Shown: in pieces, positions 15,053 to 23,743 of the stretch
How the letters are laid out: every line of letters begins with the position of its first letter
Numbering within the stretch: the stretch's first letter is position 1
From: DATJBF01 sp035515475
Lineage (GTDB): Bacteria; Verrucomicrobiota; Verrucomicrobiia; Palsa-1439
NCBI GenBank assembly: GCA_035515475.1
Contig: DATJBF010000076.1
Location: 1-58,536, forward strand
Length of the DNA stretch: 58,536 bases
Reading direction: 5' to 3'
Program-made: the position numbers and the translations under genes
The notes under the pieces: generated by a model
Seen by the model: the letters and a program-made list of their open reading frames with translations, nothing else
Databases searched by the model: none
What the model was told of the DNA's origin: nothing

Positions 15053-16561
15053 ATGAACCAACAAACTTCTTCCACCGTCCCCGGCATTCCGCCGGCTTTT
15101 CTTAACCGATTCGGCAACTCTTTGACAGGCGTTTTGTCCGGCTTCGATCGGCTGCGCTTGCGTGGCACCTTGCGGCATTTGTTCCAGCCCACGGTCATGG
15201 AAGCCTACCTCAACGCCCGCCGCGTTCTCATCAAAGACTTCGGCGCCTTTGCTCAGGCCCTGACTACTCGCGTCAAGGCCGCCGCCTATGCCACGGCCGA
15301 ACAAGCCGGTCGCCCCTTCCGTTATTGGCCCCATGCTCAGACCAGCAAGGAAGATCTCGCCCGCCAGATCGCCCGCACCGACGGTGTCAGCAGCGGTCTG
15401 ATTGCCATCTTCAGCGCTTTGGAGAACTGTCTGTCTTACTCGGTGCGCGGTGATCGTCAGAGCAAGCAGATTCACTTGGTTCTTGAACCCCGCAAATGCC
15501 TGCACCTCTACCACTACTTCCTGCACGAGCAACTGGGCCTGTGTCATGTGCGAGTGCAAACGTGGTTTCCCTTTACCGTGGACATCTGCCTCAACGGGCG
15601 CGACCGCCTGGCCCGTCAGATGGACGCCGCCGGTTTGGCCTACCGCCAGCGTGACAACTGCTTCGTGTGGGTGGCCGACGCCCTGCGCGCGCCAGCGCTG
15701 CTGGATGACCAACTGCGTACCGACTGGCCGCACGTGCTGGGCCGCTTGCTCGACCAAGCCCATCCGCTGCGCGCCGAAATCTGCCGTCCCATCGGCCAGA
15801 CCTACTACTGGACCGCCAGCGCCAGCGAATACGCCACTGATTTGCTGTTTCGCGACGCCCCAAGCCTGGCCGCGCTTTATCCCCGCTTGGTTCATCATGG
15901 CCTGCGCAGCTTCGCCAGCCCGGACGTCATGCGCTTCTTGGGGCGCAAAACGCCCACCACTAGCGGGCGTGTGCAGGGCAACTTCACGGGCGAAGTCATC
16001 AGCGACCTCAAGCACCGGCCGGAGGGCCTGCGCGTCAAACACTCCGTCAACGGCAACTCGGTGAAGATATACGACAAAGAGGGCAGCGTCCTGCGGATCG
16101 AGACGACTATCAACAAGACCGAGGAGTTCCGCGTCTATCGCGCCAAGCAAGGCGAGCCCGGCGGCCGGAAGTCTTGGCGACCACTGCAACGCAGCGTGGG
16201 CGAGTTGTGGCGGCGCGCTCAAGTCTCGGCGGCGGCCAACCGCCGCTATCTGGAAGCGCTGGCCAGCGTCACGGCGAAGACCCCGGCGGGGGAAGCGGCG
16301 GCGGCGGTGTGCCGTCCTGTGGTGCGCGACGGCCGGCGTCACCGCGCGCTCAATCCATGGAGCGAGGCCGACGCGGCGCAAGAGCGACGGCCGGCGACCG
16401 CGGTCACGCGCCAGTTGCGCCTGCTGCGGGCGCACGGACTGTCGCGCACAGTCAGCGGCACGCACCGCTACGTCGTCACCGAGAACGGTCGCAAGATCAT
16501 CACCGCACTGCTCGCGGCGCGAGCCGCCGATGTCGAACAGCTCACGGCACTTGCCGCATGA
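15053..16561 (+). CDS. Conserved protein of a dispersed, unassigned family with C-terminal winged helix
   Basis: The product has 502 residues. It has the N-terminal signature 'SLTGVLSGFDRLRLRGTLRH', a central 'LHLYHYFLHEQLG...RVQTWFPFTVDICLNGRDRLARQMDAAG', then 'FASPDVMRFLG', 'GEVISDLKHRPEGLRVKH' and 'NSVKIYDKEGSVLRIETTIN'. The C-terminal 70 residues look like a winged helix ('RQLRLLRAHGLSRTVSGTHRYVVTENGRK'). From memory, similar proteins occur in several copies in soil and freshwater bacteria and are annotated as hypothetical; this copy seems about 40 residues shorter before the winged helix. I do not know a function. Flanking repeats at 14938 and 16718 and the accessory setting are compatible with a mobile element, but no inverted repeats or catalytic triad are seen. 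Confidence 0.65.
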   Translation: MNQQTSSTVPGIPPAFLNRFGNSLTGVLSGFDRLRLRGTLRHLFQPTVMEAYLNARRVLIKDFGAFAQALTTRVKAAAYATAEQAGRPFRYWPHAQTSKEDLARQIARTDGVSSGLIAIFSALENCLSYSVRGDRQSKQIHLVLEPRKCLHLYHYFLHEQLGLCHVRVQTWFPFTVDICLNGRDRLARQMDAAGLAYRQRDNCFVWVADALRAPALLDDQLRTDWPHVLGRLLDQAHPLRAEICRPIGQTYYWTASASEYATDLLFRDAPSLAALYPRLVHHGLRSFASPDVMRFLGRKTPTTSGRVQGNFTGEVISDLKHRPEGLRVKHSVNGNSVKIYDKEGSVLRIETTINKTEEFRVYRAKQGEPGGRKSWRPLQRSVGELWRRAQVSAAANRRYLEALASVTAKTPAGEAAAAVCRPVVRDGRRHRALNPWSEADAAQERRPATAVTRQLRLLRAHGLSRTVSGTHRYVVTENGRKIITALLAARAADVEQLTALAA

Positions 16562-16832
16562 AAAAATCTTCTCAGAACGCATCGATGTTACGAGGTAGTA
16601 CTACGAAGAGGGCTGGGGCGCCCGTTGTCCCGCCTCGTAGGCCTTCGGGCCACTCGACCGTCTTGTCTCGTGGTGTCATTCTGAGCGGAGCGAAGAATCT
16701 CGGTCGTAGCCCGTTCTGGGAGCGGCATTCCGGCCGCGGCTGGCTTCCGCTCTTGCTACTCCTGCGTCACCTGCTTACCATTCGTGGTATTGCCAGTTCG
16801 TGGCGGAAACACGAGCGATGTCCGTTGGATAA
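16562..16832. repeat. Intergenic dispersed repeats
   Basis: Contains a 'GTCATTCTGAGCGGAGCGAA' repeat near 16674 (relative of 4739-4830) and GGGAGCGGCATTCCGGCCGC at 16718-16737, resembling the block at 14940. No coding region is recognised. Confidence 0.6.
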
Positions 16833-17657
16833 ATGAACGCAAGCAATCGCCCAGAATACGAGGATCGAATCGTACTGTTCTTGGACGTCCTCGGATGGCG
16901 CGAACTGATCGAGGCAAGTATGACGGGTTCGCCCCCGGTGGAATGGATTGCCCACGTGTTGGATCGAGTACCGCACTGGGCGGACCTCATCCGCAAAGTG
17001 AAGGCCCAAGGCAAAGAAGATACTCTCGGCATGGAAGTCGCACACTTTTCGGACACGATCGTGTTTTCGTGCCTCGATACCTCATCCAGCATACCAATCA
17101 TCTTCGGCGATGCTGGCTATCTGGCCCAGGACTTCTTGGCGGGAGGAGCACTGGGGCTGGGACCAAAACTGAAACCTAGAGGATTGTTGAGTCGCGGGGC
17201 CATCGTGAGGGGAAAACTGTACCATCGCGGTAACGTCTTGTTTGGCCCTGCACTGGTGCAGGCCTACACGATGGAGTCGTCACTCGCCGTGCACCCACGA
17301 ATTCTGATCTCAGATGATTTAGTCGCCACGCTCCGGGAATCAGAAGAACACACGAAACGGGTGCGTCGTGATTCGGACGGGCGCCACTTTGTTGACATCC
17401 TTTCCCCGGAACGAATCACCGCCAAGGGCGACGGCCAAATTGAAGCCGCTTCGTTGTGGTTACGCAAGGTTCGCGAAAGCATCGAAGGTGGATTGCAGGA
17501 ACATGGGGTCGAACCAAGAAAGCGAATGAAGTGGATGTGGCTGGCCTGCTATTTCAACGATGTGGTGATTGAACACCCGCCCTTGAGAATCAATCCGCTC
17601 CAACTTGAAGGGGAAGCCCGCAACGAAAAAGGGGCAACTGAACCATGCCTGCAATGA
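16833..17657 (+). CDS. Nucleotide-cyclase-like protein
   Basis: The product has 274 residues. The layout matches a class III cyclase-type fold: 'RIVLFLDVLGWRELI' with Asp18 at the first metal position (compare FxDxxGF), 'AHFSDTIVFS' with Asp74 at the second, and 'RGAIVRGKLYHRGNVLFGPALVQAYTMES' (121-149), which parallels the conserved loop that precedes the 'VNxAARL' helix. Many uncharacterised proteins share this pattern; Pycsar uridylate and cytidylate cyclases are distant possibilities. Whether it is catalytically active cannot be judged. It overlaps by 4 bp (ATGA) with a small basic protein gene and has no visible effector such as a TIR or transmembrane protein. Confidence 0.55.
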   Translation: MNASNRPEYEDRIVLFLDVLGWRELIEASMTGSPPVEWIAHVLDRVPHWADLIRKVKAQGKEDTLGMEVAHFSDTIVFSCLDTSSSIPIIFGDAGYLAQDFLAGGALGLGPKLKPRGLLSRGAIVRGKLYHRGNVLFGPALVQAYTMESSLAVHPRILISDDLVATLRESEEHTKRVRRDSDGRHFVDILSPERITAKGDGQIEAASLWLRKVRESIEGGLQEHGVEPRKRMKWMWLACYFNDVVIEHPPLRINPLQLEGEARNEKGATEPCLQ

Positions 17658-17869
17658 AGTCATCGCGCCGTCAGCGTCGCACCGATGCTTGGGAAGCCGC
17701 CGAAGCAGCCGGTTGTGACATGAAGCAGGTCGCCTGCAATCTCACGCTGACTCCGGCCGAACGCCTCCGACAGCACAGCCAGAAGCTGGCTGCCTTGCTG
17801 GCTGAAGAAGCCACCAAGAAGCGGCATCGCCACCGAAAGCAGCGACAGGGTAAACGCACGCGGACCTGA
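17654..17869 (+). CDS. Small basic protein, paralogue of 20506-20730
   Basis: The product has 71 residues from the ATG at 17654, which overlaps the preceding stop as ATGA and suggests translational coupling. An ATG three codons upstream (17645) is less likely because the paralogue starts at the equivalent methionine. The N-terminus reads 'MKSSRRQRRTDA', the middle has 'LTLTPAERLRQHSQKLAALL' and the C-terminus is rich in Lys, Arg and His. It may bind nucleic acid, but no known family is recognised. Confidence 0.6.
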   Translation: MKSSRRQRRTDAWEAAEAAGCDMKQVACNLTLTPAERLRQHSQKLAALLAEEATKKRHRHRKQRQGKRTRT

Positions 17870-17952
17870 GCAACAAGGTCGTCGGAGGCAAATCCTTTCC
17901 CTCCACATTCTGGTTCGTTGCTGGCCGGGTTAGAATGGCGCTCGAACATGGT

Positions 17953-17981
17953 TTGAGGCACGTGTGGACGTGTGATAGAAT
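17953..17981 (+). promoter_or_regulatory. Promoter candidate before the alpha/beta hydrolase
   Basis: TTGAGG (17953-17958) and TAGAAT (17976-17981) are 17 bases apart. The predicted start of transcription (about 17988) is almost at the GTG at 17991, so the mRNA would be leaderless or translation starts further in. Confidence 0.45.
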
Positions 17982-17990
17982 CGTCTCGCC

Positions 17991-18926
17991 GTGTACGTAG
18001 TCAGCTCACGTCGCCGGTGGTTGACCAACGGGGGAAGCTGGACAGTGCTGCAGACGGGCAACGCGCTGCCGCCTGCCACCGCCCCTCAGTCCAATTATCT
18101 GCCCGCTGGATTCATCAACTCTTTGCAGGATCCGCTGGTGATCCTTATTCACGGATACGCGAACCGGGAACCGGACGCGTTCGGTCAATACGCGAAGGCC
18201 ATCGGCACAAGTGTTTCGGGCGGCTCGATGGCGGCGAACGGTTTTCAGGGCACCGTGATTGGTTACGACTGGCCGTCCTTTGACACCCCGATCTCCGGCC
18301 CGCTTCATCAGTACGCCGGCGATTTGAAAGCGGCCCGCGACGTCGGCGCTCCGTCGCTCGCCAGCTTTCTAAGCCGGCTCATTGCAGTAGTGGGTGGGCG
18401 GGGCATTCGCATCAACCTGATGGCTCACAGCATGGGCAATTTCGTCCTCCGGCAAATGCTGATCGCAAACCCGGCGCTGGCCAGGTGCTTGGACAACATC
18501 ATTTCGTTCGCGCCGGACCTTTTGCAGGCCGACCTGCAACAACCCGATTTGAGGGCAGCGGCCGATGTCCTGACGGGCAACTGGTTCGTCTATTGGGCGC
18601 AAGCCGACTTCGTTCTGCTGGGTTTGTCCAACTGGGCCAACATCATCCTGGGGAACGAACAATGGGGCGGCCAACGACTCGGACAAGAAGGCCCCCCCAG
18701 CGGCGTCACCAGCCAACGCGTTGTCGCCCAGGAATGGGATGCGCCCTTGGCGCAAGACCTCGGCTCAACGTACAACTGGGACCTGCGTGAGTGGCCGTTT
18801 AACGCCGAAATTCATTCGCTGTACTGGAGCAACCGACCGTTCCTCACGAACGTCGCCCAGAACCTGCAGCGTGCGCCCGCCACACCGCCAGTCACTGTAA
18901 ACTGGCCGTTGCCTCCCCGTCCGTGA
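17991..18926 (+). CDS. Alpha/beta hydrolase (DUF900-like)
   Basis: The product has 311 residues. 'DPLVILIHGYAN' gives the oxyanion-hole region and 'INLMAHSMGNFVLRQML' the nucleophile elbow with Ser; 'WNAEIHS'-like text near the end ('FNAEIHSLYW') supplies a plausible catalytic His and 'DLLQADL' is in the usual acid region. The pattern resembles DUF900-type esterase/lipase-like proteins of unknown substrate. No signal peptide is seen. The start is uncertain: a GTG at 17991 lies right at the predicted transcription start, and the first 40 residues are poorly conserved in character. Confidence 0.75.
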   Translation: MYVVSSRRRWLTNGGSWTVLQTGNALPPATAPQSNYLPAGFINSLQDPLVILIHGYANREPDAFGQYAKAIGTSVSGGSMAANGFQGTVIGYDWPSFDTPISGPLHQYAGDLKAARDVGAPSLASFLSRLIAVVGGRGIRINLMAHSMGNFVLRQMLIANPALARCLDNIISFAPDLLQADLQQPDLRAAADVLTGNWFVYWAQADFVLLGLSNWANIILGNEQWGGQRLGQEGPPSGVTSQRVVAQEWDAPLAQDLGSTYNWDLREWPFNAEIHSLYWSNRPFLTNVAQNLQRAPATPPVTVNWPLPPRP

Positions 18927-19136
18927 CGCCGCGGCCTCGCGACTTTTCGTTCCGGACTCTGCTTTCTATCGAGCACGACGACGCTTGGCAGTAACAGGCG
19001 CCATCACCTTCGCCATCAACAAGTACCACGAGCGGGAGGCCAAAGCACAGGATACCGGAGAGAAACTGTCCAGAATCAAGAGTTCGTCCTACCGCAGATA
19101 CGCAAAGGCATACGTAGTGCTTTCCATGTCCGCACC
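18927..19136. other. Intergenic stretch, probable leader of the next gene
   Basis: No coding region, strong terminator or clear promoter is recognised. Confidence 0.3.
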
Positions 19137-20435
19137 ATGAAGAAAACAATACTTTCGGTGATCGGCTGTTTTGCCATGGTCGTAATGGCGAACGCGGAGA
19201 TCGTTTGGGACGTGACGAATTCCACCTATAACGGGACGGCATTTGTTCCCGTCGAGGAAGCGCCGGGAATGGGCCAGGCGGGATCAGGAGACACGGCGGC
19301 CTATGCGGGCGGAAGTATGGACGGCGATGTGTTTCATATGGGTTTTCAGGTCAGCCCGCCCGGAAGCACGAATAACAACGAGGACCTCCAAGGCACCGCA
19401 TTGGATGCCGGCACCCGGGTGACGTTGGCGTTCACGAAGGACGCTTCGGACTACATCAATTACATCGCCATGAACGCAGACGCCACCGCCGGGGTCAGTC
19501 TTGTGCAACTGACGCCCACGGATTTCACCGTGAGCTTCACGGTGGTCAATCCCGTATTGTCGGCGAGCGGAGACCTCGGCGCCGCGTTCGGCATGGGCAT
19601 CAATATCTCAACCAACTCCGCGGTCGATTACGGCGGATCGGTGTTCGTGGCCAACCTGTGCCCCGGCGACGTCACGGATCCGATCAACCCGACCTCGGGG
19701 GCGATGACCATCAACGCTCAGGGATCGAACGGCGTGACGGCCACGTTCGTCATGTACGCCTCCTCCAACTGGATGACCCGGGTCGGCATGATCAGTCCGG
19801 CGCTGGCGGCCGGGTATTTCTCAGACACCAATGGGATCCGCACAGCGTTGCCGCCCGGATTCATCATGAGCGCGAACGGGTACTACAATCTGGAAGCCGG
19901 CGTCCTCACCAACAGCGCGAACAGCGACTCGTACTGCTTCGAGTTGCAGAACGGCGTCTGGTCGGCCCACGATCTGGGCATCGCCACGATTACGAATTGG
20001 GCGCCAATGATCGTCGGCAAGTTGCACGCAAAAGTGAATTTCGCCAAGGAGAACAACGACACTTGCTTACTCAAGGCCACGGTCGATCTCGGCTCCGGGT
20101 TCGACGTGACGAACACGGTGGTCGCGCTGGACATTGGCGGCGCACATGCGTCGTTCACGTTGAACAAAAAAGGGGTGGGACATGCAACCAGTCCCGTGGG
20201 AAGTTGCATGCTCTCGCACAAGAAGGCGTCAGCATTGTGGACGTTGACGGCGAACCTGAAGAAGGGTTCATGGCGAACGCCGTGGGCGGATTCTGGGCTG
20301 ACGAATGGGACGTTGAAAGCGGGCGTACCGGTCACCATGCCCGTGGTCGTAGGAGTCGGTGAGGACTCCGCGTTTACCAATAATTGCTCGCTGACCTATC
20401 GAGCCGTCGCGAACAGATCGGGTACCGCAAAATAG
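19137..20435 (+). CDS. Secreted protein of unknown function
   Basis: The product has 432 residues with a Sec signal peptide ('MKKTILSVIGCFAMVVMANA', cleavage near residue 21). The mature part is rich in Asn, Thr, Ser and Gly and predicted mostly beta. A C-terminal segment of about 130 residues ('KLHAKVNFAKENNDTCLLKA...GHATSPVGSCMLSHKK') looks like a separate beta domain with paired cysteines. No catalytic motif or family is recognised. It is likely periplasmic or extracellular. It stands alone; the next gene, a small basic protein, begins 70 bp later. Confidence 0.65.
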   Translation: MKKTILSVIGCFAMVVMANAEIVWDVTNSTYNGTAFVPVEEAPGMGQAGSGDTAAYAGGSMDGDVFHMGFQVSPPGSTNNNEDLQGTALDAGTRVTLAFTKDASDYINYIAMNADATAGVSLVQLTPTDFTVSFTVVNPVLSASGDLGAAFGMGINISTNSAVDYGGSVFVANLCPGDVTDPINPTSGAMTINAQGSNGVTATFVMYASSNWMTRVGMISPALAAGYFSDTNGIRTALPPGFIMSANGYYNLEAGVLTNSANSDSYCFELQNGVWSAHDLGIATITNWAPMIVGKLHAKVNFAKENNDTCLLKATVDLGSGFDVTNTVVALDIGGAHASFTLNKKGVGHATSPVGSCMLSHKKASALWTLTANLKKGSWRTPWADSGLTNGTLKAGVPVTMPVVVGVGEDSAFTNNCSLTYRAVANRSGTAK

Positions 20436-20505
20436 CAGCCAGCGGGGCGGGCCGATCCGCCCGCCCCGCCTGTCGGCGCTCGCCCGCTTCGATCCACCGC
20501 CCGTG

Positions 20506-20730
20506 ATGAAATCGCCCCACCGTCAGCGCCGCACCGACGCTTCGAGGACCACCGAAGCCTCCAGCAGTGACACCGTCCTGCTCGAGGATCACTTGCGGAT
20601 GACTCCGCAACAGCGTATCCGCACCTACCGCGACGCTCTCGCGCTCGTCGAGAAACTCCGAGCGGCTGTCGAGCGAGTTCAGGACCGAATCCGAACTACT
20701 TCGCGAGCGTCTCGGCGACCGCAACGTTGA
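20506..20730 (+). CDS. Small basic protein, paralogue of 17654-17869
   Basis: The product has 74 residues from the ATG at 20506 (a GTG directly precedes it). It starts 'MKSPHRQRRTDA' and continues with 'RMTPQQRIRTYRDALALVEK', aligning with the protein at 17654. The first 50 bases of the two genes are also clearly similar at DNA level. The C-terminal half is predicted helical and rich in Arg. No function is known. Two copies 2.9 kb apart with different upstream genes suggest a duplicated or mobile small gene. Confidence 0.55.
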   Translation: MKSPHRQRRTDASRTTEASSSDTVLLEDHLRMTPQQRIRTYRDALALVEKLRAAVERVQDRIRTTSRASRRPQR

Positions 20731-20819
20731 CCCGCCCAAAGTTGTCGTCCCCCGTCCAACCCCAGCGCCGCCAAGAAATGTACTCCCGTTGACCGCCGCG
20801 GTTCGGATAACATCCGGTC

Positions 20820-21974
20820 ATGGAGTCCCTCCTCTTCTGGTTGGCGGCGACGACGCTGCTGCTCGTGGCGGCAATAACCATCGAGTTTGCCGTGGGCAAT
20901 CGCTCTCTGCGTCGATTGAAGGACCTGCCGTTGTTTTCTCGTGGGAATGCCCCGAAGGTATCGGTAATCGTCGCCGCGCGCAACGAAGCCCGCAACATCG
21001 AGCAGGGATTGAGCTCGCTCCTGGCGCAAGAGTACCCGAACCTCGAATTGATTGCGGTCGATGACCGTTCCACAGACGAGACAGGAGCCATTCTGGACCG
21101 CATGGCGGCGAAGGATCCCCGCCTACACGTGGAGCACGTCACCGGGTTGCCCAGCGGCTGGCTGGGAAAAACCCACGCGTTGCAGTGCGGTGCGGACCGG
21201 GCCAGCGGCGCATTTCTTCTGTTCACGGATGCCGACGTGGTCATAGAGCCATCGGTGGTCGGCCGGGCCGTTGGTCACATCCACCAAGCAAACCTCGACC
21301 ACGTCGCCGTCGCCCCGCGACCGCAGATGCCCGGTACGTTCCTGAATATGTTCGGGGGAGCGTTCGCCCTGTTCTTCGGTATGTACGCCCGGCCGTGGAA
21401 AGCGAGCGCCCCGAAGAGCCGGTGGCACATCGGCATCGGCGCCTTCAATCTGGTGCGCGCCGACGTCTACCGCGCTGCGGGCGGCCATCGCGCAATCGCC
21501 ATGCGGCCCGATGACGACATGAAACTCGGCAAGCTGATCAAGAAGACTGGGTTCCACCAAGAGATGCTGCTCGGCGACGGGTCCATAACCGTCGAATGGT
21601 ACAGTTCGGTGGGCGAACTGGTTCGCGGATTGGAAAAGAACTCGTTCGCCGGCCTGGAGTATAGTCTTGCCGCCATCGTGGCTACTTGTCTCGGCCAACT
21701 CGCGGTGTTCGACTGGCCCGTCGCGGCGCTGGTGCTCACCCGCGGCGCGACCTGGTGGCTCAATGTCGCCATCGTCGGCTCACTTATGCTGCTTTACATC
21801 GACAACGCAGGCTGCCACGGACTGAAACGCTGGTATTGCGTAGGGCTGCCCCTGGCGGCGCTCCTGTTCGTGTACATTATCGGACGGGCCACGTTGAAAA
21901 CACTGGTGCACGGTGGCATCGATTGGCGGGGCACGCACTACTCGTTACGGGAACTAAAGGCCAACAAGGTATGA
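20820..21974 (+). CDS. GT2-family glycosyltransferase, membrane bound
   Basis: The product has 384 residues. An N-terminal membrane segment (about 4-24) precedes a GT-A domain: 'PKVSVIVAARNEARNIEQGLSSLL', 'IAVDDRSTDET', 'GWLGKTHAL', 'FTDADV' (DXD) and 'RPDDDMKLGKLIKK'. The C-terminal third has three or four membrane segments. The 'GWLGKTHAL' pattern is typical of HpnB/CrtQ-like members acting on lipid or polyisoprenoid acceptors. The acceptor here is unknown. The stop overlaps the rlmN start as ATGA, so the two are translationally coupled. Confidence 0.88.
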   Translation: MESLLFWLAATTLLLVAAITIEFAVGNRSLRRLKDLPLFSRGNAPKVSVIVAARNEARNIEQGLSSLLAQEYPNLELIAVDDRSTDETGAILDRMAAKDPRLHVEHVTGLPSGWLGKTHALQCGADRASGAFLLFTDADVVIEPSVVGRAVGHIHQANLDHVAVAPRPQMPGTFLNMFGGAFALFFGMYARPWKASAPKSRWHIGIGAFNLVRADVYRAAGGHRAIAMRPDDDMKLGKLIKKTGFHQEMLLGDGSITVEWYSSVGELVRGLEKNSFAGLEYSLAAIVATCLGQLAVFDWPVAALVLTRGATWWLNVAIVGSLMLLYIDNAGCHGLKRWYCVGLPLAALLFVYIIGRATLKTLVHGGIDWRGTHYSLRELKANKV

Positions 21975-23056
21975 GGCCGCGAACCGACAGCAAATCGCTG
22001 ACGCGCGATGAACTGGTGGCGACGCTCGCCCAATGGGGCGAACCGGCCTATCGCGCCGACCAGATCCTGCAATGGACGTATGAGAAACGGGTCGAGTCGT
22101 TCGACCAGATGAGCAATCTGCCGGCCGCACTGCGCCAGAAACTGGCAGAAAGCTTCGAGTTGTGCGCCGTCCGCCGCGTGCGGACGCACCATTCGACGGA
22201 TACGACGGAGAAGTTTCTCTTCGAGTTGCGCGACCGCGCGCTCATCGAAACCGTGCTCATTCCCGCCACGCCCGGACTGACCACCAGCAGCGACCGCTTC
22301 ACGGTTTGCGTCTCCACCCAGGTCGGCTGTGCTTACGGGTGCAAGTTCTGCGCGAGCGGCCTCGACGGCGTGAAACGCAATCTCTCCGCCGCCGAAATCG
22401 TGGACCAAGTCGTCGCCGTTCGCCGGATCACCGGCCAACGAGTCACCAACCTCGTGATCATGGGTATGGGCGAACCGTTGGCCAATTACGACAACCTGAT
22501 GCGCGCCCTGAAGATACTTAATGCCCCGTGGGCGCTCGGCATCGGCGCGCGCAAAATCACCGTGTCCACCGTCGGACTCGTCCCGCGCGTCAAACAACTC
22601 GCCGACGATCCGATGCAGATTCGTCTCGCCGTGTCGCTCCACGGCGCCACCGACGAGGTCCGCGAACGGATCCTGCCCGTGAACAAGAAGTACCCACTCG
22701 CGGAACTGCTCGCGGCCTGCGATTACTATGTGAATACGAAGAAGCGGATGATGACTTTCGAATACATCCTCATCGACGGCGTCAACGATTCCCTCGAACA
22801 GGCCCACCAGCTCGGCGCTATCGCCCGACGGTTGCATGCGAAGGTCAACCTGATCCCGTACAATCCCGTCGAGGGCCTGCCGTGGCGACGGCCCGAACGC
22901 GACCGCTGCAAGATGTTCCAGCACACCTTGAAATCGCACGGGATCACCACCACGCTCCGCCTGGAAAAGGGCACCGACATCGATGCCGCCTGCGGCCAGC
23001 TCCGGCTGAAAAAGGAACGCCTTCCGTCCGCTGACTTTACCGATTCCGGGGGTTGA
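21971..23056 (+). CDS. rlmN: 23S rRNA (adenine2503-C2)-methyltransferase RlmN
   Basis: The product has 361 residues. It is a radical-SAM methyltransferase that methylates A2503 of 23S rRNA and A37 of some tRNAs. Motifs: 'STQVGCAYGCKFCASG' with the CxxxCxxC cluster, 'VIMGMGEPLANYDN', 'TVSTVGLVPRVKQLA', 'LAVSLHGATDEVRERILPVNKKYP', 'EYILIDGVNDS' and 'DIDAACGQL' with the methyl-carrying cysteine. A longer frame upstream overlaps the glycosyltransferase and is not coding; the ATG at 21971 overlaps that gene by four bases. Confidence 0.95.
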   Translation: MRPRTDSKSLTRDELVATLAQWGEPAYRADQILQWTYEKRVESFDQMSNLPAALRQKLAESFELCAVRRVRTHHSTDTTEKFLFELRDRALIETVLIPATPGLTTSSDRFTVCVSTQVGCAYGCKFCASGLDGVKRNLSAAEIVDQVVAVRRITGQRVTNLVIMGMGEPLANYDNLMRALKILNAPWALGIGARKITVSTVGLVPRVKQLADDPMQIRLAVSLHGATDEVRERILPVNKKYPLAELLAACDYYVNTKKRMMTFEYILIDGVNDSLEQAHQLGAIARRLHAKVNLIPYNPVEGLPWRRPERDRCKMFQHTLKSHGITTTLRLEKGTDIDAACGQLRLKKERLPSADFTDSGG

Positions 23057-23194
23057 AATCCATCCAGTCCCCAGATGTAACCTTCCCTGTCCCTCCTTCG
23101 TCTTGTGTTGACGAACAGCCAAAACGCCTGGGCACGGGTGGATCGGACAGCCGCGGATTGCCAAACGTGTCGCGGAAGACTAAAACTGCCGGGC

Positions 23195-23743
23195 ATGACC
23201 GCCCGGATCGAGGAAGCAACAGATGACCGCCTTATTCAGTCCACGCTCACGGGCGATGACGAGGCGTTTGCCGAGTTGGTGCGGCGGCACAAACGCAAGG
23301 TGTTCGGTATCGCGTCCCGTTTCGCGCGCAACGACCACGAACTCGACGACATCTGCCAGGAAGTTTTTATCAAGGTGTACCGCAACTTACGGTCGTTTCG
23401 CGCCACCGCACCGTTCGAACACTGGGTATCGCGCATTGCCGTGCGCGCCTGCTACGACTTCCTGCGCGCGGCCCGGCGCGAGCGCCAGAACAAGCCGTTC
23501 GACGGCCTCGAGATCGGCGTCTACGACAACGTCGGCCCGGCCCGTGCCGCTGAAGTCCTGCGCTGGGCGATGGCCCGACTCTCCGCGACCGAGCGGCTGG
23601 TGATCACGCTGCTGGAGCTTGAGGAAAAACCGGTGCGCGAAGTGGCGGAACTGACCGGATGGAGCGAGTCGAATGTGAAAGTGCGGGCCCACCGGGCCCG
23701 AAACGCCCTGAAGAAGATTCTGGAGAGAAGTCATGAACGATGA
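23195..23743 (+). CDS. ECF-type RNA polymerase sigma factor
   Basis: The product has 182 residues from the ATG at 23195; in-frame codons upstream (to 23105) lack sigma-factor character. Region 2 is 'DDEAFAELVRRHKRKVFGIASRFARNDHELDDICQEVFIKVYRNL' (split here for reading) with 'FEHWVSRIAVRACYDFLR'; region 4 is 'LSATERLVITLLELEEKPVREVAELTGWSESNVKVRAHRARNALKK'-like, a typical ECF HTH. It overlaps by 11 bp with a probable anti-sigma gene. The cognate stress is unknown, but the third gene encodes a periplasmic sensor-like protein. Confidence 0.9.
   Translation: MTARIEEATDDRLIQSTLTGDDEAFAELVRRHKRKVFGIASRFARNDHELDDICQEVFIKVYRNLRSFRATAPFEHWVSRIAVRACYDFLRAARRERQNKPFDGLEIGVYDNVGPARAAEVLRWAMARLSATERLVITLLELEEKPVREVAELTGWSESNVKVRAHRARNALKKILERSHER

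Noticed and set aside
14801..16582. 593-codon open frame on the minus strand
   Set aside because: It lies opposite the 502-residue protein, which has recognisable motifs on the plus strand.
16833..17869. Standard Pycsar operon
   Set aside because: No TIR, transmembrane or other known effector gene is adjacent; only a small basic protein follows.
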